In this document: positions 1 through 11,410 of the stretch, piece by piece
How the letters are laid out: every line of letters starts with the position of its first letter
Numbering within the stretch: position 1 is the stretch's first letter
Assembly (NCBI GenBank): GCA_011009095.1
Contig: VTPC01090911.1
Span: 143,200-207,199, forward strand
DNA length: 64,000 nt
From: Ignelater luminosus
Taxonomy: Eukaryota; Arthropoda; Insecta; Coleoptera; Elateridae
Direction of reading: 5' to 3'
Position numbers and translations under genes: made by a program
The notes under the pieces: generated by a model
What the model saw: the letters and a program-made list of their open reading frames with translations, nothing else
Database searches by the model: none
What the model was told of the DNA's origin: nothing

Positions 1-142
1 ACAACAAACCTACCACGTACGTCGTGCATCCCTATAAGTATTTTCTGCGAAATGTTGTTCGCAAGCTACCTCTAGCAATGATAAATTAGGTTTTATTTGA
101 AAAGGATCATCAATTTGCCAGAATCTTGACAAATCTTGTTTT
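1..142 (-). mobile_element. BEL/Pao retrotransposon, pol segment before RT (part 1 of 3)
   Basis: Read on the minus strand, this stretch matches the plus-strand BEL/Pao copy at about 54310-54445 almost base for base: both share the run covering 'ccagaatcttga' (here complemented) and 'cctaatttatcattg'. It is the region between the protease and the reverse transcriptase of the pol polyprotein. It continues at 798-900 after a LINE insertion and at 2174-3725 after a mariner insertion, so the three pieces are one element. It differs from the other copy by a roughly 8-bp insertion near position 20. The element enters from outside the window, so its RT half, if present, lies to the left. Confidence 0.8.
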
Positions 143-177
143 AGTAGTAGTAGTAGTAGCAGTAGTAATAGTAGCAG
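143..177. repeat. (TAG)n microsatellite at LINE 3' end
   Basis: An imperfect run of tag/cag trinucleotides. It sits exactly at the junction between BEL/Pao sequence and the minus-strand LINE, so it is best read as the 3' simple-repeat tail, (CTA)n in the sense direction, of that LINE. Confidence 0.8.
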
Positions 178-399
178 TTCATTTAGCTAAATAAGCTATT
201 TCATATAGTACATACAAATACAGAGTAACAAATATTTAAAAATATTGTAGATATAAAATGCATATAAAAAACATTTAAACAACAAACATAAAACATGCTA
301 ATAAGAAGAATAAAACAATTATAAAATATAAAATAAAAGTAAATGTATAAAAATGAAAATATAGAGGATAACTATAAATAATAACCTATCATACTAAAT

Positions 400-764
400 T
401 TAAATAGCCCTGACGATGTTTTCTTTTAGCATACTTTTAAATCCTGATAATGAGGCAGCTTCGCGTACCGCATCCGGCAGTTGGTTGTATAATATTACCC
501 GTCTACGAAAACGTTCTTCTTTGTTTCTGATGTATTAATCGTGTTTACCGGTCTAAATTCATTTTGACTGCGCGTATTGTAATTGTATATTTCGTTAGTA
601 AGTTGAATAAAAGAAGACAAATAATTAGGCGAATATCCGTTAGTAACTTTGTATAAAGACATCATTACGTTAAAATATATGAAATTCTTTATATCGAACC
701 AATTAAATTGTGATAGCATACCGTTGATTGCGGTACGTTTGCAGCACTGTAAAATTGTCCGCAT
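400..764 (-). pseudogene. LINE reverse transcriptase polyprotein, C-terminal end
   Basis: The minus-strand reading gives the tail of a LINE pol protein. It begins MRTILQCCKRTAINGMLSQF, runs through a domain with the typical YNTRSQ motif, and reaches VFVDG followed by an apparent stop. A one-base deletion lies there: in the next frame the protein resumes with VILYNQLPDAVREAASLSG and ends in ENIVRAI before a stop at 400-402. This region follows the palm and thumb of the RT and is conserved in CR1/Jockey-type LINEs. No catalytic residue is present. It is a dead fragment inside the LINE copy described for 143-797. Confidence 0.8.
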
Positions 765-797
765 AGCGCGATTTTGTAATGATTGTAATCGTTTAAT

Positions 798-900
798 TTA
801 AAGAATCGAATGAGCCTTGGTCGGCATAAAAACTAAATAAAGTATTTGGGTTAGAAGAATTATGTTTTAATGATTTTGATATGTACATTTCCTGATAATA
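798..900 (-). mobile_element. BEL/Pao segment (part 2 of 3)
   Basis: This piece matches the reverse complement of about 54195-54300 in the other BEL/Pao copy, including the run around 'atgagccttgg' and 'gcataaaaactaaataaa'. It sits between the LINE insertion and the mariner insertion and is continuous with both neighbouring BEL/Pao pieces. Confidence 0.85.
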
Positions 901-901
901 T

Positions 902-2170
902 AGGGTTTTCCAATAAGAGGTGTTATTTTGAATAGCCCGCTATTTCGGTAGATGTCACTTTTGAAGCTATCATTTTTTGACATTTGACAAGTAGAAACTA
1001 CGCCATTAATAAATATGGAACGATACACGCTTCAACAACGCATTGAAATTATTAAAATTCACTATAAAAATGGTGAAAATTTGGCAGAGACGGTTCGTAA
1101 AACTCGAACATTTTTGGGTCACCGTGAAGCACCTTGTCGGACCGCAATACAGAAATTGGTGAAAAAATTCGAGCTCTTGGGACAAGTTAGTGATGTGAAG
1201 AGAATATTGCTGTTGTAGCCGAAAGTGTTAAAGAAAACCCAGGTTTGTCCATTCCTCGTCGTTCTTTGGAATTAGCCATTCCACAAACGTCATTACACCG
1301 TATTTTGCATAAAGATTTGGGTCTTAAGGCTTATAAAGTCCAGTTAACACAAGAACTCAAGCCGGCCGATCATCAACAACGTCGTGTCTTTGCTGATTGG
1401 GTCGTTGAAATGCATGAAAATGATCCAGAATTCCATCGAAAAATCATCTTGAGTGATGAGGCCCATTTCCACCTCGGTGGCTTCGTCAACAAGCAAAATT
1501 GTCGGATCTGGGGCTCAGAAAATCCAAGAGTTATTGTTGAAAAGTCTCTCTATCCTCAACGTGTGACTGTTTGGTGCGGTTTATGGTCCGGCGGAGTCAT
1601 TGGACCTTACTTTTTCGAAAATGAGGCTGGAGCAACAGTTACGGTGACTGGATTGCGCTATCGAGAGATGATTAACGATTTTTTATGGCCGGAATTGGAT
1701 GGTATTGATCTGGACAACGTTTACTTTCAACAAGACGGCGCTACGTGCCACACAAGCAACGAAACCATTGATCTTTTACGGAAAAAGTTTCCGGACCGTG
1801 TTATCTCTCGAAGAGGTGATCACAATTGGCCACCGAGATCTTGTGATTTAACACCTTGCGACTTCTTTCTTTGGGGCCACGTGAAAGAGAAGGTCTACGC
1901 CAACAGCCCAGCGTCGATTCAAGACCTCAAAGATGGAATTCGTGAGGCTATCGAGGACATAGGGCAGCCACTTTGCGATTTGGTTATGGAAAATTTCATG
2001 AAAAGGATATTGTCCTGTAAGCGTGGTCGTGGTGGTCATTTGCCTGATGTTATTTTCCACTATTAACGGCATACCTTCCTCTTTATAATGAAATAAACAT
2101 CCGATCATTTATATTAAAAAATGGCACTTTTCTTTGAATATCAAAATAACACCTCTTATTGGAAAACCCT
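902..2170 (+). mobile_element. Mariner element, DD41D type, with ~30-bp inverted repeats
   Basis: The ends are inverted repeats: AGGGTTTTCCAATAAGAGGT at 902 and its complement finishing at 2170, matching over about 30 bp. A TA precedes the left end (901-902) and another lies at 2172-2173, in keeping with TA target choice, although two extra T's sit at the right junction. The insertion splits BEL/Pao sequence that is continuous in the copy at 54180-54200. The element is about 1.27 kb and encodes one transposase in the plus direction, broken only by one deletion. Its good preservation compared with its host element suggests a relatively recent insertion. Confidence 0.9.
1015..2066 (+). pseudogene. 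Mariner transposase (DD41D), one frameshift
   Basis: Tc1/mariner-superfamily transposase that would cut and rejoin the element ends in the nucleus. The first frame (1015-1197) gives the N-terminal helix-turn-helix domain starting MERYTLQQRIEIIKIHYKNG. A short deletion near 1197 shifts the frame, and the second frame continues with EENIAVVAESVKENPGLS to a stop at 2064-2066. Catalytic residues are visible: D in SDEAHFH, D in FQQDGATCHT, and D in DLTPCDFFLWG. I count 41 residues between the second and third aspartate, the DD41D spacing known from rosa-like mariners. All three catalytic residues survive; only the deletion after the DNA-binding domain makes this copy non-functional. Confidence 0.9.
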
Positions 2171-2173
2171 TTA

Positions 2174-3725
2174 CCTAATTTAATTTGGTTTTTTGAATAA
2201 TGGTATTAGTGTTATTAAATATCGGGAATTGTCCAATACAATGTAGATTATAGAAATGCACAACTCAAATTAAAATGTTAATAGGACCTGCTTGATTGAA
2301 ATCTGGATTTGCTAATCTTAGATCATCTGGTATTCCCAGAATTGTTGAAGAAAAAGATATGCTTGGTATTTTATCAATAATTTGAGGTAAAACAAGACAT
2401 GATAAATCTAAAAAGAAATTAGAATGTTTAGATAAAATTCGAACGTTTGTTTTAGTTTTAACTTCAGACTGCACATTGCTTACTACTGAAATATAGAATT
2501 TTACAGGTGTAGCTTTTAGATTAAGTTTGTTACATTGTTCTTAAGTGATCATGTTGCATTGAGAGGCGAAATCTAAAAGACATCTAACTGTATTGTAAGT
2601 GTATTGTTGAATTTGCTATCAAAATGCACCAAGGTATGATGAATTTTGTTGCACTGCTTACATTTATATTTTATCTTGCAAGCAGAGGTACTGTGATTTA
2701 CTCGCAAACAGTTCTTGCAGAGTTTTTTTTTCATTTACTAAGTCAATGCAAGCTTTTGGTGTTAATGATAAAAACTTTGAACATTGAAATAAATTATGTT
2801 GATCCTTGCACGAAGCTCATTGATTGTGAGTGGTATTTGAAATGGAAACTACGGCTGATTTTAACTATCGACATAAAGAACAGTTTGATTTAAATTTTTC
2901 TATAAGATTGCATTGTGTGGTCAAGAACTCTAAGATCTTTCAATGTTGGCAAACTCATAGATTGCTTAAATTTGTTAAACGACTTTTTAACGTTAATATG
3001 GAATTTTTTATAGATTATGTGGATTATAATAGCATCCCAGTGTTGAACGGCAACATTTAGTTTTGTCAATGCCCTGGTATTTTTGTTTACAATATCTTGA
3101 ATGTTTCCTAATTAATAATGATTTTCCTTTTGCATTACTGGAATGTTTAAAATAGATTGTATATAAGCATGAATTAGCAAATCTTTATTTTAAAATCGAT
3201 TTTTAAGAGGATCCCACACAGTATTATAGTTTTCTGATGTAATGAAATAACTTTCAATAACTGAAAGGGCCTTTTCTGTTAAAGACTTGTTTAAATATTG
3301 CAATTTCTCAAATTAAAAAATTGTTGGTCTGTTATGCACCAAAGATACAAATGAGTCTTTAAGTTTCAACCAATCTAGATAATCACCACTGAAGCTTTTC
3401 AGTTTTAACTCAAGTCAATTATATTTGACAGCATGATTGTCAATATTTTGTACAACAGGTGCTCTAGTGACATTGTCAATTGATAATGTTAATTCTGTTG
3501 CTCTGCATATGTTTACAAAATAGAAATTGGAAAACTCTTTCGTTTTCGATTTTATCAAGAGATTCTAAATTAAGAATGATTTCATTGAAATAAAGAGCAA
3601 GGATTCTATTTAATACAACCTAGTTTTAATTTGGAGATTTTGAGGTAAGGTAATGTTTTTGTTATCTAGTGTAGATAAAGTCAGAGAAATCTTGCAACTG
3701 TGTCCAAAAATTCTTTTTTCTAGCA
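2174..3725 (-). mobile_element. BEL/Pao gag-protease region (part 3 of 3)
   Basis: On the minus strand this covers the region from protease back into gag. The segment 2265-2474 includes NVRILSKHSNFFLDLSCLVL, which is nearly identical to the end of the protease of the plus-strand copy at about 53880-53970. Bases around 3050 match 53200 of the other copy. Sequence from 3060 to about 3725 extends further upstream in gag than the other copy shows, because that part is hidden there by an assembly gap. The reading frame is interrupted many times. No LTR was recognised at the 5' end near 3725. Confidence 0.8.
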
Positions 3726-4205
3726 ATAAAAAATGAATCATGCGAAGCCTTTTTGAAAGGCATTTTAGAATAACAGTACTAAAACAAACAAGTCAAAAAA
3801 TTGAAAGAACTGACTTCAATGTCGATAATCCAACAGTGATTGTAAACTGGAGCGTGATGCAGTTAACGGCACGATGCTGGTATTCTCGTTTGAAACCACT
3901 AGGGCTCTTCAAGCAGGATCCGGCTCGTAAGACCAACAAATGTTATGAATTTATGGTTTTAATAATGTTCTTGTGGATGTAGAGAATAATTTTAAAGAGA
4001 TTGTATATGGTTTTATTAAAACGTGTTGTTTTTACAGACGAATTTTATTTATTTTTTAATCTTGACTACCATTTTTGCCAATTTGATTTCAATGTTTTAT
4101 GATCTTAACAATGCGTATTACTTAATTCATTTCAAACACTGATGTGTAAGCTTGTTTAATTATTTATGTTCAGATTTTGTAATTATTATCCTGTGACCTA
4201 AGTAT
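3726..4205 (+). other. Unassigned stretch ending in a LINE-like tail
   Basis: An 80-residue open frame at 3740-3982 has no motif I recognise. The following bases end in 'ctgtgacctaagtataataa' and run straight into a tetranucleotide repeat, the usual look of a LINE 3' end, so this may be a short plus-strand LINE tail. That is an inference from position only. Confidence 0.25.
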
Positions 4206-4301
4206 AATAATAAATAAATAAATAAATAACTAAATAAATAAATAAATAAATAAGTAAATAAATAAATGAATAAATAATAAGATAAAATAAATAAATAATA
4301 A
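4206..4301. repeat. (AAAT)n microsatellite
   Basis: About 95 bp of aaat repeats with a few variant units (aact, aagt, aatg). It may be the tail of a LINE ending just upstream. Confidence 0.85.
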
Positions 4302-6180
4302 TTAATCTGCACTTTTATTATTTCCATTTACTCTTATCCTAATGTAAATAGAATCTTTCTTTTTGCTCTCAATATTTCCCATATCATATTTACTGTAAAT
4401 ATAAGTTTTCTTCTTGTTCTTGAAGTTTCCGCTGCGAAAAATAATAGATTATAAATAAGACATTTTTCCATTGTCAGTTGCGTCTGAATACGTCTTTCGA
4501 GCTGGTTGTATGTAACAGTTCCTTTAAAAAGTCAACGATTTTTATTTTAAGTTTTTTCAGCCATCACAGTATGTCTTTTGAAGAAGGCAAACACTTTAGC
4601 AGTATGGTTTTTCAAAAGCATTTCCGTGCGACTAATAACTGGCCAACAATGTGAAATTTTGATACACAATATCACGAAATATCATATCTAAATTACCTTA
4701 ATCTAACAGATTAGTAAACATGTCAATGCACACATATTAATCTACCTAGTTACACAATGAGAAAAGGATTTTAAAAACAATTTTAAGTAAACATCCTTTG
4801 AGATACTACCTCAAATAGTAATGACATCAAGTAAAAAGAAATTTTAAAGAAGTCTAAGCCTGAAATCGATAAACATCAAGTTTATTTAGCAATCCCCTTC
4901 AGTAAATACTTTGGTTAGGGCAGAATTATAAAATTTCGGATACATGAATATTTACGTATTGAAATAAATCAGAATACATCAAGTTTGGCCTTTGGGAAAA
5001 GCCACCACCGCAGCGGCTTAATAATACAGGAGGCAGCTTTTTATTCAAAAGTGTTGGCCTTAGAGAAAGACGGACAACCCCATTGTACTTGAAATGAAGT
5101 GTTGTGATGCAAACAAGAATATAAATAAATCACAGAAAAACCGTCGAGACTGCGTGTATGTATGTATGTGTGCGTGCGTGATGCGGGGATGATTCTGATT
5201 TTATAACTAATTAATGTGAGGCAAAGTTTTGCGACGTTTAAAGCCACCTCGCCTAAACAAAATTCAAAGCGGGATACGCGATTTCTGGACACACAAAAAC
5301 GTCATAAAGTGTTTTTATTCTGGAGAAAAGCCATATAATATCTAACTATTTGTCATACCGTTTTTATCCAATCTCATCGCCATAATACCTATCATCCCTT
5401 AAAATCCATGGTTTTGTTCAACAGTGAACCAACAAAATGTAAGTTTATGGAGGAACTGGGTCGTTTATATAGAAATGTTACATTTTAAAATATGTTGGAA
5501 TTAATTTAAAACGGACCGTTTATTTTGGATTTTTTTAAAATAATACAACATGTGTATATGATTGGATATGAACGTGTATTTAGATATACCTCATTGAACA
5601 ATACGGTGAAAATCCGCTTTTGATGTTAATAAAAGATTTATTAAAATTCCCATTTAATTTTAATATGGTTTTACGTTCATGCAACGATAAATTTTAAATT
5701 TAAAATATTTGCGTTTGCCGAAAGGATTAAACAAAATAAATTTACGCGGAATTAATGCGATGAAATGTTCTGCATAATAGAGAGAAAAATTTGGTTTTAA
5801 TTATAAAATTTATTATTGGTAAACGTAGGAAATATTGAAAATAAACTTGTAAACGTAACAAAAACTAATTTAAAACTAGTGCTTATGTGATTATAATGTC
5901 GATTTAATAATTTAAAAGTAAACTTAAGCTTGGTTTATAAGATTTTAACTTATTCGACCTTTAACTTTTTAAATTTACATTTCTGGCAAAAACTAGCGAA
6001 TTAACGCACTCAAGATTACGACATCAATTTACAATGCTTATTCAAAATCTTGCAAAAGCTTCTTGATTTTGCATATACTTGTTATTCTTTAAATACACAT
6101 AGTATTTGCAATTCAAAAAGGGGATTTCTTCGTAGCATGCTAGCGCTTTTAGAATCATCTGAATGTCAGTTAGAATGAAA
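4302..6180. other. A+T-rich sequence without recognised features
   Basis: Noncoding, A+T-rich. The only item of note is a short tatg/tgcg-type simple repeat near 5155-5180. The open frame on the minus strand at 5041-5292 shows no recognisable motif. Confidence 0.5.
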
Positions 6181-7985
6181 ATGTTGCTCCCATGATTGTT
6201 CCTTTTGAGACTCTTCTGAAAATCAGTGGCATATATTTTGACTTCAAGTATTGTGGCATTGTCTCCAATGTTGTGAAATCTCTTGACGTTCTACCTTATG
6301 AGTGTAGTATTGCCCTTATCAGTTTTCATTCCATTTCCATCTGTACGCCCGCTCCTAACACTGCTTCCATCTTAACGGCAATATTGAAAATAAAAAGTGG
6401 AGTTTCTTTGGTTGCCATTATCGTGTTTCTTATGACACCTGTTCTGCCCAAACAAACCAGTCTCTAGAGGTTGAATAAATTCAATTTAGTTTATCAATTA
6501 ATAAGCAATTGGGTAATATTCAGTAATTTACTTTTGTTCCTAACTTCTTCATACTATTTACTTCCACATTCCGGGTTAACGCTAGGGTTTTCTTAATCAC
6601 AACAGCTTCCTATTGGTGTATTCTTCTGAGATGAGTATGACTAATTCGAAAAGAACCTTCTTAGCCTCCCGGACTCCACCACTCAAAATTCCCCTCGTTC
6701 ATCCAAATGCACAAAATCCTTTAAAACCAATTTCAAGCCCAATTTGCTATCCCCAAGTACCACTAATCCTACATTCAACACCAAACCCGCGCTTTCAATC
6801 CTTCAGCTCTCTCGCCTTGTCCACTCCTAGAACACTTTCGTCCATACAACTCACGTCGCTCGAGCTTTTCCGGACTTGATCACAGTTGCCTCAAAGCAGA
6901 GGCACGCTGCAGCCCAGCCTCCCAGCTCTGAACTACCACTCACTTCCACCGCCATCAACCCATCCGCAGTCGTCGCACTCTCAAAGTCCTCCATCACTCA
7001 ATCTAAGGCAGTCACAACCTGCATTGTTTCTGGACTGCCAAACGCTCAAACCAACTTAGAAAAACTGACGTAACAGTCCTGCTGAACATTAACATTTGCA
7101 TATCATCTTGTCACCCTGTAAGAAACCCTTTGATATCTTTTCCGTAAACAAGCCCAAAAAATCTCAATCCCGTTTTTTTCCAGTTACTGTCATTCACCTG
7201 CGTGGTCCACCATAAACCCCGTCAAAGATGCGCTGGCAATGGAAGGACTCAGTTTTGTCCAGGTGTGATCCATGCGACACGCAACTCATGCGAATGACTA
7301 TCATCTGTAAGAAGTTGGCAGGTAAAACGGTTTATCGAAGCTATCTGCAGTGCTCTTTACTTTTTAAATGTAGCATTTGCAAAGACACACCTTCTCAAGG
7401 CAATGCTCTAAACAACCCTCCAAACCCATTGCTCCTGAGGCTGCAATTCAAGTCCGCTTTCCCTTTAACTCATACCTTATAATCACTTTTCCCATCTTTT
7501 CCCCTTTGATACACTAGTTCTTCGGCTTCAGGGTCGAGGTGTCTGTATCAGGGCATTGGCTCTACCGTTTGTTCCTGGAACACTTCTGAAAGTCATCCCT
7601 GTAACTCTTGCCCCGGTCTTCTTGACCGATTTCCATCGCTTCTCAATCTCTTTATGGATTTCACATTCCTAACAGTATACTCCGGAAGCGGTCACTCCTT
7701 GAGAACCTTATCCTTAAATCCAATTCCTTACCATCTCCAGATTCCAGGTTTTCCTCATTACTCGTCGCCTTTCACTTTAGCCTTTTTGTTACCCAGCTTG
7801 CGCTTCTTTGACAGTTTTTTAACCTGAACTGTTCCCGGTAGCGCAGTGCACATTTTTATTTATGTCCTACCTGACTACCTACCGTTCCCAGTAGATTTTT
7901 TAAATTTGCGGTTCGGTCTTATCAAAAGGCGGTGATCTTGGGCAATTTCACTGCTCGGCGAATGCGGTAACATCCTCTTGCGCCT

Positions 7986-8086
7986 CCTACTTTTCCATAT
8001 TCCCAACACCGATTTTACCTTCCTTTCGCACCTAGGTGCCACGTCACCGGAAAGTAGAATCGGTTTTGGGAATATGGAAAAGTAGG
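7986..8086. repeat. 101-bp imperfect palindrome
   Basis: Left arm 7986-8017 and right arm 8055-8086 are inverted copies matching at 30 of 32 positions. The 37-bp loop holds a perfect 12-bp palindrome GCACCTAGGTGC at 8028-8039, close to the centre of the arms. It lies inside the decayed LINE block. Confidence 0.85.
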
Positions 8087-8195
8087 TGGCCATCATCTGA
8101 CTCCCTAACACTGCTTTTTCCAAATCCGGTCTTTACCACCGGCAATCACCTCGCTCTTGTTGCAACCTCTACCCTTATGAGTCCTCCTGCTCTAG

Positions 8196-8209
8196 CCCCC
8201 CCCCCCCCC
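8196..8209. repeat. C14 homopolymer
   Basis: Fourteen consecutive C's in the decayed LINE block. Its length may be uncertain because of sequencing error. Confidence 0.8.
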
Positions 8210-8789
8210 ACCAAAACTAGACTACATTGCATCTCACATTCCTTTAAATTTCTCACTAGCTACAATCCCCAAAATTGGTGCAGTCATCGACGACTACACG
8301 CACAACATCTGAGAGCCCGTCGGCCTCAAAAACTATCAACACCAATCGTCCTCCAGTTCATTACGTATTTACAGTGACACCAGCTTATAGCGCTGATCCG
8401 CCTGCACACGAACAGGTTTCGGGAAGCGCGTTGGACTGCTCTCTGTTCTAACCTGGATTATCGAGACTGTTCTAATTTCTTGAACAAACTCAAAATCATA
8501 ACTGGACAGAATGATACTGACACTGACACTACAGTGACCAAGCCATCCACAAGCCCAAGATCAGATCTTCTCCGATCTTTTCGATGAATCTTATCAAATT
8601 TCTAGAGACTCTTGATTTCACAACAAACATGCCCTCCTTATTCACTGAACGATTAACAGTAATCGCATCCCAAAAGCTCCACAATCCACCACCTTCCGAA
8701 AGTTTTTAAAACTTTCCTGACGGGCAAAACAGAATTTTGCTCCGTTAACAAAAAGAGTTCTCTGCTTCCTTATTCCCAACAGCAGTCAA

Positions 8790-9260
8790 GTTTCTTATCA
8801 ACATTTATAACTCTTGTCTGCACTATGGATATCCTCCTTCGCTCCTCCGAGCCATCATTGTTATGATTTCCAAAAAGAATAGAAACCCCTCGTGCCCTGC
8901 ATCCTATCGGTCTATAGCCCTCTTCGACGTCTTAGGCAAGACTGCGAAAACTTTAAAAATTTTAATTTGCTTTCTGCTCATCAATTCGGGTTCCAAACGA
9001 GCAAATCCACAAACGATTCTCTGATACTGACGTAGATAAAGCTTTCAACACAGGAAAATGCGCTGCCAATGTGCTTTTGACAAGGTGTGGTACGTGGAAT
9101 CGTGGAGATTTTCAACTTTCACGTTCTGTTTGCCTTTGTCAGAATCATGAAAAGCTTCTTATCCCACCACCAACACCAAGTGCGAGTCAGAGGTAAACTT
9201 TAAAATTCATTTACAACTTGGGCCGACGGCGTGCTCAAGTGTTCTTTATTTTATTGTCAT
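8790..9260 (+). pseudogene. LINE reverse transcriptase remnant
   Basis: Several RT blocks can be read in order across three frames: INIYNSCLHYGYPPSLLRAI and then ASYRSIALFDVLGKT (fingers, 8791-8955), SAHQFGFQTSKSTNDS (about 8972-9022), and AFDKVWY (9073-9093), the motif A block whose first aspartate binds metal. Downstream wording around 9160-9190 fits the region leading to the 'GxPQGSxLSP' block. The catalytic FADD/YADD box is not visible. This would be the polymerase that copies LINE RNA at the target site. Frameshifts between every block mean it has long been dead. Confidence 0.65.
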
Positions 9261-10159
9261 GATATCTCCAGTCTCGCTTCGCGTCCCACCACCTTGCTCG
9301 AGAAATTGCTCAGCTTGAAGGTCTCGCTCCTCGACTGTGTCCCATCCTAACACCCCAAATACAGAACCGGTAACAAAGTCCCTAAAAGAGATGTTTATCT
9401 GAACCTTTGGGGCACTCCTCCTTTGCCTCTCACCTACTATTATCCAAAATCTTCAATATCTACTCTCTTCATTGAGGCGCGGAACTGAATAAGTGCTCGG
9501 TGGTGTTCAGTGACGCGCCTCCATTCTTTCAGTGACAAACGGGGATATTCAGCACTGCCGACGTGTCCCTTATCAATTCCCGTTTAAATGTCAGCAAGGT
9601 TGATAAGTTTATCGCGCTATCGATTTCAATTAAGAGGCTCAACTCGACATACTGTTTTTTCCACCAGTCAAAACCTTGGCAATGCCACTTTGCTCATTGT
9701 TTAACTAGAGGATGCCGTTGATAACATTCCTCTAGCTTTTTACTAGTCCCCAGCGCTGGCACCAACTGATTTTTCTTTGCAAACCTCCAATCGTAAGACT
9801 ACCAAGATCAGATTTTGTTTGCCTCCCTTTCTGTTGCAGGTCCATCCTAGAGAAGCCCACCTGTTCGCACTAAAATTATACAGTGGGGTTTCCCTTACTG
9901 GTGAATACATAAGCTGGAATAGTATATTCCACGGACTCGCGCTTCAATTCACTCAACCAACACTAATACCAATCTGGGATTTTTTTGTAAACTGCGTTGC
10001 TGATGCGCACGGTTTGGTGGGTGTCCTTTGGTGCAGCGACTACTACCAACATTCGTCGTGGATCTCGATCTGTTGTCTTTGGTGGAACGTTCAAGTTTGT
10101 CAAATTCTCTGCTGCGGCTCGATGATAGTCTTGCGTTGAGAAACTACGCGCATCAACGT

Positions 10160-11410
10160 TTGTCAGTCAGTCAAATCATGATTGTTTTTACCGCTGCGAA
10201 GTAACAGAGACCACCGTAGGTTTATGCCTTTTTCGCTTGACTGAAAATTAACAAATTGGTACGGTGAACGCTGTGCGCTGTCGTACCTAATTGCTCCAGA
10301 GAGATTTGTAGAAGAATTCGTAGATTGACTCCATCTTCGTTCCGGTTGCCAGTTCTCCATGTACTTTTTCGTTGCTGCTTATACAAGTATACTTGGCTGC
10401 TTGGATGCTGGTGACTTTCGGAATCTTGATGAAACCTGTAGCAGTTTTATTAGAGGGTTAGAGAATTAAAGTGTTTGATATCACGTTTGGTAGGTTGATG
10501 TTACGGAGGTGTTGTGGGTTAAGTTATTAGGTCACCAGAAGTGAGTTTTCTAGGATGTCCTGGAGGTCCGAAACTTAAGCAAGCATAGCTGGGAAGTATT
10601 TAAATCTCTCCTTGGGGTTTTTAGAAATGTGACCGGTAGGAGTTTTTAGGGTGTTACGAGCGGTAGTTTGGTCCTGCTCGACGGCCCTCCTCACTCAAGG
10701 AGTCAAGTCCGACTGGCTTGCAAGCTTCCATAAAGGGGTAAAAGCAATGAAGTCCAAGTAATTTTTGGCACACGACCCTCTTTTTACAGCGTAGCGATTT
10801 CACTAGGGGATGATCCAAGATGGGGTGGACGAAGGTTTTGCCGCCGCGCAAAACCGACAGGAGGGAGCTACTCTGTTAAACGATGTCGAGGCATTGCTTG
10901 GCTTCTTGAGCCCGTCTTTGAAAAAATAATGCTTAGGTACACTGCGGTGGGATCTAAGATGAACGTTGTTGTCCGAGAGGCTTTGTTTCGCGTGTTTAAA
11001 AAGGATCATTGTTGTGTTGCGGATTGTTGGGGTTGGCTCTGATCTTCTACCGCTGGAGCCAGAACTCTAGACGCTCGAAGTTGAGCGACTCGCGTTGTTG
11101 ACGTATTGAAAGTGGTCAATTTTGTCGATTGGCGAAGACTCTTGCTGCTTCCTGGACGTTGTGCAGAAGGTGGAGATTGTTTTGCTTCCGGTAGCCTGTA
11201 ATGGCTCACAGTTTGTTTCAAAACAAGCTTCCTTCTCTGTGATCTAAAGTTAAAGCAGAAGTCCGATCAGCGAGTCTCCTGGTGCCGGATAAACACGTTG
11301 AGTCGGTTGCATTGTGTCTTAACCAGAGGATCGCGGATTTTGGTAAATTCCTTGTAGAGTCAGTACTTTTCCTTAATGAATCGGAATATATTTCTTGATA
11401 GAAATACAAG
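10160..11410 (-). other. G+C-rich unassigned remains on the minus strand
   Basis: Four short minus-strand frames (10163-10360, 10654-10851, 10803-11221 in two frames, 11218-11409) follow each other with small overlaps, as if one protein had been broken by frameshifts. The composition is Ser/Thr/Arg/Pro-rich. I recognise no motif. The G+C content resembles the LINE block to the left, so it may be another old element in the opposite orientation; that is inference. Confidence 0.3.

Larger units (their letters stand above)
143..797 (-). mobile_element. 5'-truncated LINE (CR1/Jockey-like) inserted in BEL/Pao
   Basis: The flanks at 142 and 798 rejoin into continuous BEL/Pao sequence when compared with the copy near 54300, which shows that this is an insertion of about 650 bp. 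Reading on the minus strand it holds the C-terminal end of a non-LTR retrotransposon polyprotein, an A+T-rich 3' untranslated part (about 178-399) and a trinucleotide tail. The rest of the element is missing, as usual for LINE copies truncated at the 5' end during target-primed reverse transcription. I could not define a clear target-site duplication. The clade (CR1 or Jockey) is not certain. Confidence 0.8.
6190..10140 (+). mobile_element. Ancient Jockey-like LINE, heavily decayed
   Basis: A block of clearly higher G+C than its surroundings carries scrambled remains of a plus-strand non-LTR retrotransposon. Order: an Ala/Pro/Ser-rich first ORF (about 6613-7073) typical of LINE ORF1 N-termini, a poorly preserved middle part that would be endonuclease, a reverse transcriptase core at 8790-9260, and C-terminal remains to about 10140. 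Each recognisable segment is in a different frame. The clade assignment (Jockey/I-like) rests on the RT wording only. The borders are approximate because both ends fade out. Confidence 0.6.

Noticed and set aside
1848-2108. Minus-strand frame of 86 residues
   Set aside because: Antisense shadow of the mariner transposase.
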